A stretch of DNA of 64,000 bases from Clostridia bacterium (GTDB lineage Bacteria; Bacillota; Clostridia; Oscillospirales; CAG-272). The notes beneath the pieces were generated by a model. The model was not told the DNA's origin, ran no database searches, and worked only from the letters and a program-made list of their open reading frames with translations. This document shows, in pieces, positions 18,077-26,566 of the stretch (positions are counted from its first letter, which is position 1; the number at the start of each line of letters is the position of its first letter). Location: the NCBI GenBank assembly GCA_017411805.1, contig JAFQPI010000020.1, positions 35,584-99,583 of the forward strand, read 5' to 3'. The translations under genes and the position numbers were made by a program.

Positions 18077-18622
18077 TCAACAAAATTCCGTAAGTCGGGC
18101 GACTGCGTTTTCCTCCGCAATCACGCGCCCGTGTTCCTTTATGTATCCTTCGATATTCTCGCAATCGCGGCGGTATCCGAACTCGGATATTACAGCCGCG
18201 CCGAGCGGAAGCGACTCATCGCGGTCAAATTCAGGCAGGATCAGAGCGTATGCGCCCGCCGCAATCTCATAAGCCGCGCTTCCCTTGCCGTATCCGCGAA
18301 AGCTCAGTATCCTGCAAAGCCGTATCATATCCTCAAGATTTTCGAAAATGCAGACCGATGCATCCCTCATCCCGCCCTTTCCGCACTCAAGCGCAACACG
18401 CGTAATGAACATCTCGCAGCCACCTCCCCTCGAAGGAAACACCTGAACAAGCAGTCTGCCGCTGTCGGTATCGAATCCGCAATCGCGGCGCGCCACGTCA
18501 AGCACAGGCTTGAAGCCGCGCCTCATAGCCGTATTTCCGTCACATTCAATATTGTACTTTTTCATATCCTCCGCGCTCAGCATGATCTTGAGCTTTGAGT
18601 TGCTGATAAGTATAAGTTCCAT
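18077..18622 (-). CDS. MecA-like adaptor protein
   Basis: This 181-residue protein begins MELILISNSKLKIMLSAEDMKKYNI, the N-terminal substrate-binding pattern of MecA/YpbH ClpC adaptors, and ends with a MecA C-terminal-like domain (ENLEDMIRLCRIL, YALILP, EYIKEHGRVI-like). MecA targets proteins to ClpCP or competence factors in Bacilli; in Clostridia targets are largely unknown. It is transcribed alone from its own promoter. Confidence 0.82.
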   Translation of the reverse strand: MELILISNSKLKIMLSAEDMKKYNIECDGNTAMRRGFKPVLDVARRDCGFDTDSGRLLVQVFPSRGGGCEMFITRVALECGKGGMRDASVCIFENLEDMIRLCRILSFRGYGKGSAAYEIAAGAYALILPEFDRDESLPLGAAVISEFGYRRDCENIEGYIKEHGRVIAEENAVARLTEFC

Positions 18623-18651
18623 AATTACCTCACAAAAAATGTTACACTAAT

Positions 18652-18680
18652 ATTATAATCTATTTCCGAGCGGAATGTAA
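18652..18680 (-). promoter_or_regulatory. Promoter of the MecA-like gene
   Basis: On the minus strand TTACAT (18680-18675) and TATAAT (18657-18652) are separated by 17 bp, 30 bp before the start codon. Confidence 0.7.
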
Positions 18681-18732
18681 CCCCTAAAAAGGTGGGAAAG
18701 AGGTAAGAAAAAGGAATAAGATCAAAAAGACC

Positions 18733-18762
18733 TTGACAAATATATATTGTATATGTTAAAAT
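18733..18762 (+). promoter_or_regulatory. Extended -10 promoter of the solute-binding lipoprotein
   Basis: TTGACA (18733-18738), an 18-bp spacer and TAAAAT (18757-18762), with a TGn extension just before the -10, lie 35 bp upstream of the start codon. Confidence 0.8.
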
Positions 18763-18797
18763 ATGCTATATAATAAAACTTATGGAGGATAACCATT

Positions 18798-20291
18798 ATG
18801 AAAAAGCATTTTCGAATGCTCGCACTGATACTTTGTTTATTGACAATTCTTCCTCTCGCTGTCTCTTGCGCGCAGACTCAGGATCCCGCGCAGACCACCG
18901 AGACCCCCACAGCATCCACGACAGCTCCCGCGGGAACCGAGGAGGACACCTCGCATCTATACGATGAAGAAGGATACCTCAAAAGCGATCTTCCCGAGCT
19001 CAATTACGGCGGAGAGACCGTAACCGTCCTTTATTGGAGTGACGTTGAGATGCAGGAATACGAGGCTGAGGAGCTCAATTCCGTACTCGTAAACGATGCT
19101 ATCTACAAGCGTAACGCGAACGTGCAGGAAAAGCTCAATATCGAATTTGCATGGCTCAGCACCCCCGGAAATAACAACAAAACGGGTGAATTCGTCAACT
19201 ACGTCGCCAATATCTACAAAGGCGGAGATACCCCCCTCGACCTTATTTCCTCATATTCCAGAACTACCGCAATGTGCGCTATCGAAGGCTATTGCGCGGA
19301 TATGGCGGACCTTCCCTACCTCAATTTTGACATGCCCTGGTGGCCGGAAAGCCTTCTTGACGTCGTTTCTATCGGCGACAGCATTTATTTTGCATCGGGA
19401 GACGCTTCCATCAACGTGCTCCATCTGATGTATGCGGTGTACTGCAACAACGACCTTCTTAAGAATAAACAGCTTGAGAGCCCCATCGCTCTCGTCAATA
19501 GCCATGAATGGACGATCGACAAGCTCCTTCAGATGACCGCTGACGCATACGAGGATCTCGACGCAAGCAACAAGAAGGACGACGGCGACTTCTATGGCTT
19601 TGTCGGCGCGAACTACGGTCTCGACGCATTCTACACCGGCTCCGATCTCCGCCTTGTTGAGCAGGATGAAGACAAACTCCTCATCATCTCCGAGGACTTC
19701 TACAGCGACAAGGCTGTCGACCTCTGCTCCAAGCTCGGCGCATGGATCAAATCGGACGATTGCTATATCGCAGGCACGCATCAGGACACATTCGTTTCTC
19801 AGAGAGCTCTCTTTATCCAGGACCGTTGCCATCTCGCTGACAGGCGGCTTGTCGGTCAGGTCGACTTCTCATACAGCATTCTTCCCACTCCTCTCTACAA
19901 CAAGGATCAGGAAAACTTTATTTCCGTCGTCGGTAACCCCTTCTCGCTCTACGGCATCTTCTCCCAAAGCGAGGATCTCGATCGTGCCGCAGCAGTTCTT
20001 GAGTGTTGGGCAAGCGAGGCTTACAGAACCACAACTCCCGCACAGTTCGAGATGAACATGAAGCTCCGCTACTCCGAGACCTCCGACGAGGCGGATATGT
20101 ACAATATCATCCGTACCACAGTATGCTTCGACCTCGGCAGACTCTTCAATAACAAGCTCAATAAGATCACTGATATCTTCTACAACGCCGCATGCGATAA
20201 CAAAAACTGGGCAACCGTCGGATCGGGTCAGCAAAAGCTTCTTGATAAGTTCATCAAGAACGTGGCAACGTCTTTTGAGAAACTGCAGTGA
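18798..20291 (+). CDS. Extracellular solute-binding lipoprotein (sugar ABC type)
   Basis: This 497-residue lipoprotein has a signal peptide and lipobox LAVSC (C24), a Thr/Ala-rich linker, then a large two-lobe binding domain of the family-1 solute-binding type (YGGETVTVLYWS, GGDTPLDLISSYSRTTAM, ISVVGNPFSLYGI). The start is supported by GGAGG 9 nt upstream. No permease or ATPase genes lie nearby, so it is an orphan that must work with transporter parts elsewhere. The neighbouring oxidoreductase and peptidase are on the opposite strand. Confidence 0.88.
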   Translation: MKKHFRMLALILCLLTILPLAVSCAQTQDPAQTTETPTASTTAPAGTEEDTSHLYDEEGYLKSDLPELNYGGETVTVLYWSDVEMQEYEAEELNSVLVNDAIYKRNANVQEKLNIEFAWLSTPGNNNKTGEFVNYVANIYKGGDTPLDLISSYSRTTAMCAIEGYCADMADLPYLNFDMPWWPESLLDVVSIGDSIYFASGDASINVLHLMYAVYCNNDLLKNKQLESPIALVNSHEWTIDKLLQMTADAYEDLDASNKKDDGDFYGFVGANYGLDAFYTGSDLRLVEQDEDKLLIISEDFYSDKAVDLCSKLGAWIKSDDCYIAGTHQDTFVSQRALFIQDRCHLADRRLVGQVDFSYSILPTPLYNKDQENFISVVGNPFSLYGIFSQSEDLDRAAAVLECWASEAYRTTTPAQFEMNMKLRYSETSDEADMYNIIRTTVCFDLGRLFNNKLNKITDIFYNAACDNKNWATVGSGQQKLLDKFIKNVATSFEKLQ

Positions 20292-20425
20292 TAAAAATGC
20301 AAAAGGCAGAATGCAAAATGCAAAATAAGGTAGCTTTTATCACGTTGCTCTAAAAGCATACACAATTATTTTGGTTCCGCCTTAATAATCCTTTGTTAAC
20401 ATTAAACCTGTAATAAGTAAATAGA

Positions 20426-20476
20426 AAAATAGAGATGCAATGAAGTTCAAACTTCAAAACATCTCTATTTTCTTTA
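20426..20476 (+). terminator. Terminator after the solute-binding lipoprotein
   Basis: AAAATAGAGATG (20426-20437) pairs with CATCTCTATTTT (20460-20471), with a nested GAAGTT/AACTTC stem, followed by CTTT. It lies 135 bp after the stop. The interval 20292-20425 carries a tandem array of GCAAAAT-like units and a small hairpin. Confidence 0.8.
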
Positions 20477-20551
20477 TCAATATTTTTTTGCAATACATCA
20501 GCCTTGAACAATGCAATAGAATATCAAGCATAAACAAAATTTTTAGCTAAT

Positions 20552-20618
20552 AATTTCCGAGCAAAGCGGAGGAAATTTACCTCAATTCTGCATTTTGCAT
20601 TTAGCATTTTGCATTAAC
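20552..20618 (-). repeat. Tandem array plus conserved hairpin (module copy 1)
   Basis: Read on the minus strand directly after the oxidoreductase stop: GTTAA, several ATGCAAA-like units, then GAGGTAAATTTCC, a Ser-loop-sized hairpin and GGAAATTATTAG (stem 20552-20558/20571-20577). It is the first of seven copies of the same layout in this window. Confidence 0.75.
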
Positions 20619-21836
20619 TTAAAACAGCTTATACTTACCCTCCGCCGTTTCTCTGTCCTCGATTCCTTCTGTAAAGTCGGGGAATTCGACGGGTGCGTTG
20701 CCCATCTTGATCGAGAGCTCGGAAAGGGGAGTTACTGCCATCATAATTGCGGCATCGTAAATGTCTATCGGCATCGGGCTTCCGTCGCGTACTGCGGAAA
20801 GGAAAGCATCGAGGACGAGGAAGTCCATACCGCCGTGACCCTTCTTGACGCCCGCGTCAAGATAGTCGCGCCAGAGCTTCGGCATATGCTTTTCCTCATA
20901 TTCGGAATAGTTACCCCAGAAATTCTTCCACTTGAAGTGATCTGCCTCGACGTTGTTTTCATCCGTGTAGACCGACATATTGTCCTGCGAGAACCATCCC
21001 TTTGTACCGTGGATCTCAAGTCCGCGGGAATAGGGGCGCGGAAGAGTGGTATCGAGCGAGAGGCGGACGGTCTGTCCCTCGGATGTCGTCAGGATCGTCG
21101 TTACAACGTCACCCTGCGCCCACTTTCCGTCGGCGTAGGTCTGATCGCGGTCGGGATGATTCTTGATATAGGTGTCAAGTCCCGCGCTCTTGGATGCAAA
21201 GGCAGAGAGGCGGACGAAGCGGTTGCCGTGGCCGATACCGAGAAGGACGTTGAGCGGACCAAGCTCGTGGGTCGGATAGTTTTCGCAATTGCGGCTGCGG
21301 TAATTGCGGTGGCGGTAATGACGGTTTTCAAGACCCATCGAGACCTCCTCGCGCAGGTCGTGGTGATATCCGCCGCAAACGTGGATAAGCTCGCCGAAGA
21401 CGTCGGCATTCTTCATCGCATAAAGGGTCTGCTCGACTCGTCCGTAACAGCAGTTTTCAAGCATCATCGCGGGTGTGCCCGTCTCGCGGTAGGTCTCGCA
21501 AAGAAGAACGCAGTCCTCAATTGTGTATGCGCCGCCGACCTCGAATGCCACCGGTTTGCCCGCTTTCATCGAAGCAACGACAGCGGGAACGTGATTCTCC
21601 CAAGCCGAGAAAACGAAAACAACGTCGACCTCGGGCGCGGCGATAAGCTTCTCGTAATCAAGGTAGATCGCGGGATCGTGCCCATGCTCAGCAAGCTTTG
21701 CCTTCATAGAGTCGCATCTGTCGGCGTATTCGTCGCAGATAGCGGTGATATTGCAGTCCTCGCGCTCGGCAAGAAGCCCCGTCATGGATCTTCCCCGGCA
21801 ACCGAGACCGATTATACCAAGTCTGAACTTTTCCAT
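20619..21836 (-). CDS. Gfo/Idh/MocA oxidoreductase, GH109-like
   Basis: This 405-residue protein has an N-terminal Rossmann domain (LGIIGLGCRGR; GxGxxG variant) and a C-terminal alpha/beta domain with NYPTHELGPLNVLLGIGHGNR and GHGGMDFLVLDAF, features seen in GH109 enzymes that use NAD to cleave N-acetylgalactosaminides by an oxidation-elimination route. There is no signal peptide, so it acts in the cytoplasm. It starts 3 bp after the M42 peptidase gene, in an operon. An ordinary sugar dehydrogenase is the alternative. Confidence 0.85.
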   Translation of the reverse strand: MEKFRLGIIGLGCRGRSMTGLLAEREDCNITAICDEYADRCDSMKAKLAEHGHDPAIYLDYEKLIAAPEVDVVFVFSAWENHVPAVVASMKAGKPVAFEVGGAYTIEDCVLLCETYRETGTPAMMLENCCYGRVEQTLYAMKNADVFGELIHVCGGYHHDLREEVSMGLENRHYRHRNYRSRNCENYPTHELGPLNVLLGIGHGNRFVRLSAFASKSAGLDTYIKNHPDRDQTYADGKWAQGDVVTTILTTSEGQTVRLSLDTTLPRPYSRGLEIHGTKGWFSQDNMSVYTDENNVEADHFKWKNFWGNYSEYEEKHMPKLWRDYLDAGVKKGHGGMDFLVLDAFLSAVRDGSPMPIDIYDAAIMMAVTPLSELSIKMGNAPVEFPDFTEGIEDRETAEGKYKLF

Positions 21837-21839
21837 AGC

Positions 21840-22883
21840 TTATACTCCAAGATACATTAAAATGAGCTCAACGGTTGCCATAAGCGCATCTGCGTGAGTG
21901 CGCTCCATACCGTGAGAAGCGTGAACACCGGGACCGATCAGCGCACCGGGAACGTCGTGTCCCGCACGCCACATAGCTCCGACGTCGGAGCCGTAGTAGG
22001 GGTAGAGGTCGACGCAGTAAGGAAGCTCGGCAGCCTTTGCCATATCGATCAGCTTTGAGGTCAGCTCATAGTCGTAAGGGCCGCCCGCATCCTTCGCGCA
22101 GATCGAAAGAGTGTGCTCGTCGCACTTAAGATCCTTACCGATACAGCCCATATCAACGGCAAGCATCGACTCGAGATTTTCGGGAACGAACGCCGCGCCG
22201 TGGCCGACCTCCTCGTACATCGAAACGAGAAATTTGATATCCTTTTCGGGGACAATGCCCGCGTCCTTCATGATCTTGAAGGCAGTGAGGATACAAGCAA
22301 CGCTCGCCTTGTCGTCGATGAAGCGCGACTTGAGATATCCGCTTTCGGTGACTACGGTCTTGGGATCGAAGCATATGTAGTCGCCGTTCTCTATGCCGAG
22401 CGCGCGTGTGTCAGCCGCGCTCTTTACGTTCTCGTCGAGGCGAACGTACATATTGTCGGCGTCGCGCGAGCGGCTTCTCGCGTCGGAATATACGTGAACC
22501 GAGGGGGAACGGGAGAGGATGGTACCCGTGTAACGCTTGCCCTCGCGGGTGATTACGAAGCAGTATTCGCCGTCAAGAGAGTTGCAAAGAACTCCGCCAA
22601 CGGGAGCGAAATTGAGGTCGCCCGAGCCGTCGATCGAGCGCACCATCGCGCCGAGAGTGTCGCAATGAGCGGCAAGACCGAGCGCGGAATCGTGATTTTT
22701 ACCCTCGTAGGTCATAAAGAAGCAGCTCTTCTTCGTCGCCTCGAGTCCGAGCCCCTGCTCGGATGCGATCTCACCGAGAAGCGACGCGATCTCGCGCGAA
22801 TATCCGCTCGGAGACGGCACGTCCATCAGCCTCTTGACCGTGTCAAAACAATATGATAAGTATTTTTCTCTGTCGAATTTCAT
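21840..22883 (-). CDS. M42-family metallo-aminopeptidase
   Basis: This 347-residue protein shows the M42 dinuclear metal site: H in LAAHCDTLGAM, bridging D in SRFIDDKAS, catalytic EE in SMYEEVGHGAA, D in AVDMG, and H in GPGVHASHGMERTH. The family comprises cytoplasmic glutamyl or broad aminopeptidases of large tetrahedral assemblies. It is the first gene of an operon with the GH109-like oxidoreductase. The upstream region holds a mini-hairpin array (22922-23063) and AGAAAGGAAA as SD. Confidence 0.92.
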   Translation of the reverse strand: MKFDREKYLSYCFDTVKRLMDVPSPSGYSREIASLLGEIASEQGLGLEATKKSCFFMTYEGKNHDSALGLAAHCDTLGAMVRSIDGSGDLNFAPVGGVLCNSLDGEYCFVITREGKRYTGTILSRSPSVHVYSDARSRSRDADNMYVRLDENVKSAADTRALGIENGDYICFDPKTVVTESGYLKSRFIDDKASVACILTAFKIMKDAGIVPEKDIKFLVSMYEEVGHGAAFVPENLESMLAVDMGCIGKDLKCDEHTLSICAKDAGGPYDYELTSKLIDMAKAAELPYCVDLYPYYGSDVGAMWRAGHDVPGALIGPGVHASHGMERTHADALMATVELILMYLGV

Positions 22884-22921
22884 TGTATTTTCCTTTCTTT
22901 TGAGAAAAGTGTGTTTTCAAA

Positions 22922-23063
22922 AATCGGAAATTTTCGCCTCGGCGAAAATTCACCTTCAACTTCGCCCGACGGGCGAATCTTAACTCGCGCCGTGCGCGAT
23001 CTTAACTTGCCAAAGGCAATCTTAACTCGGGCGAAGCCCGACCTTAACTCACGCGAAGCGTGA
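22922..23063 (-). repeat. Mini-hairpin array plus conserved hairpin (module copy 2)
   Basis: On the minus strand five perfect mini-hairpins (for example TCACGCGAAGCGTGA and TCGGGCGAAGCCCGA, stems of 5-7 bp) are joined by GTTAAGRT linkers and end in GAAGGTGAATTTTCGCC, a conserved hairpin. Every stem has a different sequence. The first hairpin includes the tcdA stop codon (23049-23051). It fills the whole tcdA-peptidase gap. Confidence 0.9.
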
Positions 23064-23756
23064 TAACTTTCTTATAATATGTCCCGCCATAATCAGCCCA
23101 ACCGCTCCCGGCACAAATGACAGGCTTCCCGGCGTATTTCTGCCGTTCTCGGATTCAAGCCCTTGCGCCTTTATCGGCTCCTCGTCCGACCATACGACAT
23201 CAAGCTTTTTAATGCCCTTTTCCTTCATCTTCTTGCGCATTATCTTCGCAAGCGGGCAGACGCTCGTTTTGCTGATGTCGGAAATACGGAATCTTTCGGG
23301 ATAGAGCTTGTTTCCCGCACCCATCGATGCAATCACGGGAACGCCCACAGCATCCGCACGGCAGATAAGCTCGACCTTCGCCGCAACCGTATCGACCGCG
23401 TCGGCAATGAAATCGAACTGCGAGAGGTCGATCTCGTCGGCGTTTTCGGGCAGATAAAAGAGATTTATGGGGTGAACTTTACATTCGGGATTGATCGAAA
23501 GGATACGCTCCGCCATGACCTCTGCCTTCGGTCTGCCGACGGTATTTTGCGTCGCTATGATCTGACGGTTTACGTTCGAGGGCGACACGGTATCGCCGTC
23601 AATGACTGTCAATTCACCAACACCCGCGCGTGCCAAAGCCTCCGAGAGATGTCCGCCAACGCCGCCGAGCCCGAAGACCGCAACGTGCGAGTTTTTCAGT
23701 CTGTTCACGCCATCCTCGCCGAGCAAAGCCCGCGTCCGTGTATCGTCAAGTTGCAT
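23049..23756 (-). CDS. tcdA: tRNA threonylcarbamoyladenosine dehydratase
   Basis: This 235-residue protein starts at the ATG at 23756, with GAGGTG about 6 nt upstream; an in-frame ATG at 23783 lacks an SD. It belongs to the ThiF/E1-like family: nucleotide-binding VFGLGGVGGHLSEALARAGVG, DGDTVSPSNVNRQ, and DAVDTVAAK. TcdA cyclises t6A37 to ct6A in tRNA using ATP. Its last five codons and stop lie in the first hairpin of a repeat array, so the array forms the natural end of the gene. Confidence 0.94.
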   Translation of the reverse strand: MQLDDTRTRALLGEDGVNRLKNSHVAVFGLGGVGGHLSEALARAGVGELTVIDGDTVSPSNVNRQIIATQNTVGRPKAEVMAERILSINPECKVHPINLFYLPENADEIDLSQFDFIADAVDTVAAKVELICRADAVGVPVIASMGAGNKLYPERFRISDISKTSVCPLAKIMRKKMKEKGIKKLDVVWSDEEPIKAQGLESENGRNTPGSLSFVPGAVGLIMAGHIIRKLSRFA

Positions 23757-23805
23757 TTTGTCACCTCGATCGTCATTTGCCATTTCTGTTTTTTAATTGC
23801 ACAAA

Positions 23806-24075
23806 CGGCGATCTCCTCATCCACCGCCCTACGGCGGTCCCCCTTCCCCGCTGGGGAAGGCTAATAGATAACTGCGAACATCAGTTACAGAGTGATAGTA
23901 ATTACACAACCAAACTAATGTATGTGTTAAAAATTGTGTAAATCAAAGTTTAGAAAAATGAGCGATGCTATAATTAGCCTTCCCCAGCGGGGAAGGGGGA
24001 CCGCCGAGCCGGGTTCCCGAAAACGTGTTTGCACGTTTTTGGGGTTCGGGCGTGGGGCGGTGGATGAGGAGATCA
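23806..24075. repeat. Inverted pair of a dispersed repeat flanking about 110 bp
   Basis: The left arm (23809-23862: CTCCTCATCCACCGCC, then CGGCGGTCCCCC, then CCTTCCCCGCTGGGGAAGG) reappears inverted at 23972-24070. The right arm has an extra 45 bp or so that itself contains a hairpin (ACGTGTTTGCACGT). Between the arms lies about 110 bp of AT-rich sequence with no ORF. The arrangement resembles a MITE or a composite of two insertions. The rest of this 480-bp gap holds only the Nudix promoter. Confidence 0.75.
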
Positions 24076-24196
24076 TTATTGTTGCCAATTATACTCAGAA
24101 TACAAATTATAATAGATTATTGTTATAATTTTATCATAATTCCCCGAAATATGCAATAGAAAAATCCAAAAGACCGCGGCAATCTGCAAAAAAATC

Positions 24197-24225
24197 TTTA
24201 CAAGAGGAAAAAAATAGTGTATAAT
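24197..24225 (+). promoter_or_regulatory. Promoter of the Nudix gene
   Basis: TTTACA (24197-24202), 17-bp spacer, TATAAT (24220-24225), 43 bp before the start codon. Confidence 0.75.
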
Positions 24226-24267
24226 TATTCTGTATAAATATAAAATAAGAATTTGAGGTGATACCTT

Positions 24268-24822
24268 ATGCAAAATATCGATATGACCGAACGACGCCTT
24301 GACGGGCGCGAGGTCTACTCGGGCAAGATACTTCACGTAATGGTCGACCGCGTTGAGCTTCCCGACGGTAAGGAGGCAACGCGCGAGTACGTCGGTCATC
24401 CCGGTGCCGTCTGCGTCGTTCCGATAAACGACAGGGGCGAGGTGCTTTGCGTCCGTCAATACCGATACACTCACGGTCGCGTCTTCCTCGAGATCCCCGC
24501 GGGCAAGCTCGAGCCGGGTGAGACCGATCGCCCCGCCGCCGCTCTCCGTGAGCTCCGTGAGGAAACGGGCGCGCGATGCGAGACCCTGACCTACATCGGC
24601 GACTTCATTCCCTCCCCCGCGATACTCGGCGAGGTGATATCAATGTATATCGCCGAGGGGCTTTCGATGGGTGATACTGATCCTGACGATGACGAATTCA
24701 TCGACGTTGAGGCGATCCCTCTCGACAAGCTTGCCGAAATGTGCGTCTCGGGCGAGATCGCGGACGGCAAGACGATTGCGGCGGTGCTGAAGGCGAAATA
24801 TATTTTGGAGAAGAGAAAATAA
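24268..24822 (+). CDS. nudF: Nudix hydrolase, ADP-ribose pyrophosphatase type
   Basis: This 184-residue protein has an N-terminal strand-rich region (GREVYSGKILHVMVDRVELPDG) and HPGAVCVVPI..VRQYRY, typical of NudF. The Nudix box begins at G79 (GKLEPGE) and ends REETG at 97-101. There are eight residues between the first Glu and RE, one more than the canonical seven. The metal-binding REExE glutamates are intact. It hydrolyses ADP-ribose to AMP and ribose 5-phosphate. It is monocistronic; repeat element A starts right after the stop. Confidence 0.9.
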   Translation: MQNIDMTERRLDGREVYSGKILHVMVDRVELPDGKEATREYVGHPGAVCVVPINDRGEVLCVRQYRYTHGRVFLEIPAGKLEPGETDRPAAALRELREETGARCETLTYIGDFIPSPAILGEVISMYIAEGLSMGDTDPDDDEFIDVEAIPLDKLAEMCVSGEIADGKTIAAVLKAKYILEKRK

Positions 24823-24830
24823 CTTTCAAA

Positions 24831-25000
24831 GAGTGAAGGAGCAAAAATCTCCCCTCAAGGGGAGATTTTACTCCTTCCAAAACGTCGACGGGGCGTCGCC
24901 GTTTTGAAGCGCAGGGGAAATTCCGACCTCTGCGGAGGTCGGCTAAAGAAACTTTTTGAAAAAAGTTTCTTTAGAATTTTCAAAAACTTTTCCGCTGCCA
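24831..25000 (+). repeat. Structured repeat element A, copy 1
   Basis: The element begins GTGAAGGAG and ends AAAACTTTTCCGCTG. In order it holds hairpin a (ATCTCCCC/GGGGAGAT inside an AAGGAG/CTCCTT stem), hairpin b (CAAAACG/CGTTTTG), the linker GAAGCGCA, hairpin c (CCGACC-TCTGCGGA-GGTCGG) and hairpin d (AAACTTTTTGAAAAAAGTTT). Copies at 28279, 33165 and 37738 keep loops and linkers but change the stems in a paired way. The remaining bases up to 25041 hold only an SD. Confidence 0.85.
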
Positions 25001-25041
25001 TTGTCTTTAGTTTTTAATAATTTGATATAAGGAGTCCAAAA

Positions 25042-26553
25042 ATGAAACTCAATTACAAACGCACACTCTTCGTCGGATTCGCATTCTTTCTGATCTGTGC
25101 CTTCTGGCAGGCATATGACACCATCGTTCCGAAGATCCTGACCGACCGCTTCGGTATGTCGCAGTTCTGGTCGGGTGCGATCATGGCGATCGACAACATT
25201 CTCGCACTCTTCCTGCTCCCCCTCTTCGGTATCCTCTCGGATAAGACAAAATCCAAGCTCGGACGCCGTACACCCTTCATCATCGTCGGCACTCTGATCG
25301 CGGCTGTCGCGCTCATCTCGCTCTCATTTGTAGACTCGATGCAGCTTGACCGCCTCGGCAACATCGCTGACATCAACTCCGAGGAAGCGCGCACAATCCT
25401 TTACGATTACGATTACGCATCTCCTCTGACCACTCCCGAGGGCGAGGAATACGACCTCTCCGAGTTCAAGCGTGAGGATTTCGTCAAGATCCCCGCGACT
25501 CTCGAGAACGGCAAGGCTAATCCCGACTACACCAACTACGTCGTTCCCGCGCGCTCGGCTTATATCGCCGAGGAGATCGTCGGCAAGGATCCCTCCGCGC
25601 TGATAACCTTCATAGCCGTCCTCTTCGTGCTTCTGCTTTCAATGGCTACCTTCCGTACGCCCGCGGTAGCTCTGATGCCCGACGTTACCCCGAGACCCCT
25701 GCGTTCGAAGGCTAACGCCGTCATCAACCTCATGGGCACCATCGGCGGAAGCCTTATCCTCGGACTCGGTATGATCCTCGCCACGGGCTCGACCAAGAAC
25801 ACCTATATGCCCTACACGGGTTACTTCTGCATCGTTGCGGGCATTATGCTCGTAAGCCTCGTGATCTTCCTCTCCACCGTCCGCGAGCGCAAGTTCGTTG
25901 CAGAAATGGAAGAAATCAGCCGCGAGAACGGTATAGTCGAAGGCAACGACGAGGACGATGCTTCGGGAAGCCGCAAGCTTTCGGCATCCGAGAGGCTCTC
26001 GCTCATTCTCCTTCTTGCATCCGTCGTTCTCTGGTTCTTCGGCTACAACGCCGTAACGAGCAAATACTCGGTCTATGCGGGACGTGTTCTTCAGCTTGAC
26101 TACAATTCCACCCTTCTCGTAGCGAACATCGCGGCTCTGATCGCTTACCTCCCCGTTGGTATGATCGCAACCAAGGTTGGAAGAAAGAAGACCATCCTCG
26201 CGGGCGTTATCATGCTCTCGGGCGCATTCCTGCCCGCATCCTTCCTTGATGCGGGCACTCCCCTTCCCGTTATGATGATCCTCTTCGCCATCGCGGGTAT
26301 CGGATGGGCAACCATCAACGTCAACTCCTTCCCCATGGTCGTTGAGCTCGCTCGCGGCGGTAACGTCGGTAAGTACACCGGCTTCTACTACACCGCAAGT
26401 ATGGCGGCTCAGACCCTCACCCCCGTCGTCTCCGGTTACCTCATGGACTCCTTTGGTCTGAAGATCCTCTTCCCCTACGCCGCGATCTTTGCCGCAGGTG
26501 CATTCGTCACAATGCTCTTCGTCCGTCACGGCGATTCCAAGCCCACCAAATAA
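25042..26553 (+). CDS. MFS transporter (SLC45/GPH-like sugar transporter)
   Basis: This 503-residue protein has about 12 membrane segments. The first cytoplasmic loop motif is FGILSDKTKSKLGRRTPFI, the MFS loop 2-3 signature. A long extracellular loop (about residues 105-175) and a cytoplasmic acidic loop (EMEEISRENG) follow. The SD AAGGAG lies 8 nt upstream. It is first in an operon with a glycerophosphodiesterase and murQ, so import of a cell-wall sugar or other amino sugar is a reasonable inference, not shown. Confidence 0.9.
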   Translation: MKLNYKRTLFVGFAFFLICAFWQAYDTIVPKILTDRFGMSQFWSGAIMAIDNILALFLLPLFGILSDKTKSKLGRRTPFIIVGTLIAAVALISLSFVDSMQLDRLGNIADINSEEARTILYDYDYASPLTTPEGEEYDLSEFKREDFVKIPATLENGKANPDYTNYVVPARSAYIAEEIVGKDPSALITFIAVLFVLLLSMATFRTPAVALMPDVTPRPLRSKANAVINLMGTIGGSLILGLGMILATGSTKNTYMPYTGYFCIVAGIMLVSLVIFLSTVRERKFVAEMEEISRENGIVEGNDEDDASGSRKLSASERLSLILLLASVVLWFFGYNAVTSKYSVYAGRVLQLDYNSTLLVANIAALIAYLPVGMIATKVGRKKTILAGVIMLSGAFLPASFLDAGTPLPVMMILFAIAGIGWATINVNSFPMVVELARGGNVGKYTGFYYTASMAAQTLTPVVSGYLMDSFGLKILFPYAAIFAAGAFVTMLFVRHGDSKPTK

Positions 26554-26566
26554 TTGAGGTATAATA

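Noticed and set aside
18798-22883. A sugar-uptake locus formed by the binding lipoprotein, GH109-like oxidoreductase and M42 peptidase
   Set aside because: The binding protein is convergent with the other two, has its own terminator, and no permease or ATPase gene is present, so a single functional unit is not supported.
22955-23063. CRISPR array at the mini-hairpin repeats
   Set aside because: The constant part is only about 8 bp, the variable parts are short palindromes of about 15 bp, and there are no cas genes.
25639-26529. A 296-codon antisense frame in the MFS gene, rich in Asp, Glu and His
   Set aside because: It is the complementary strand of hydrophobic codons in a membrane protein; the real frame is well supported.
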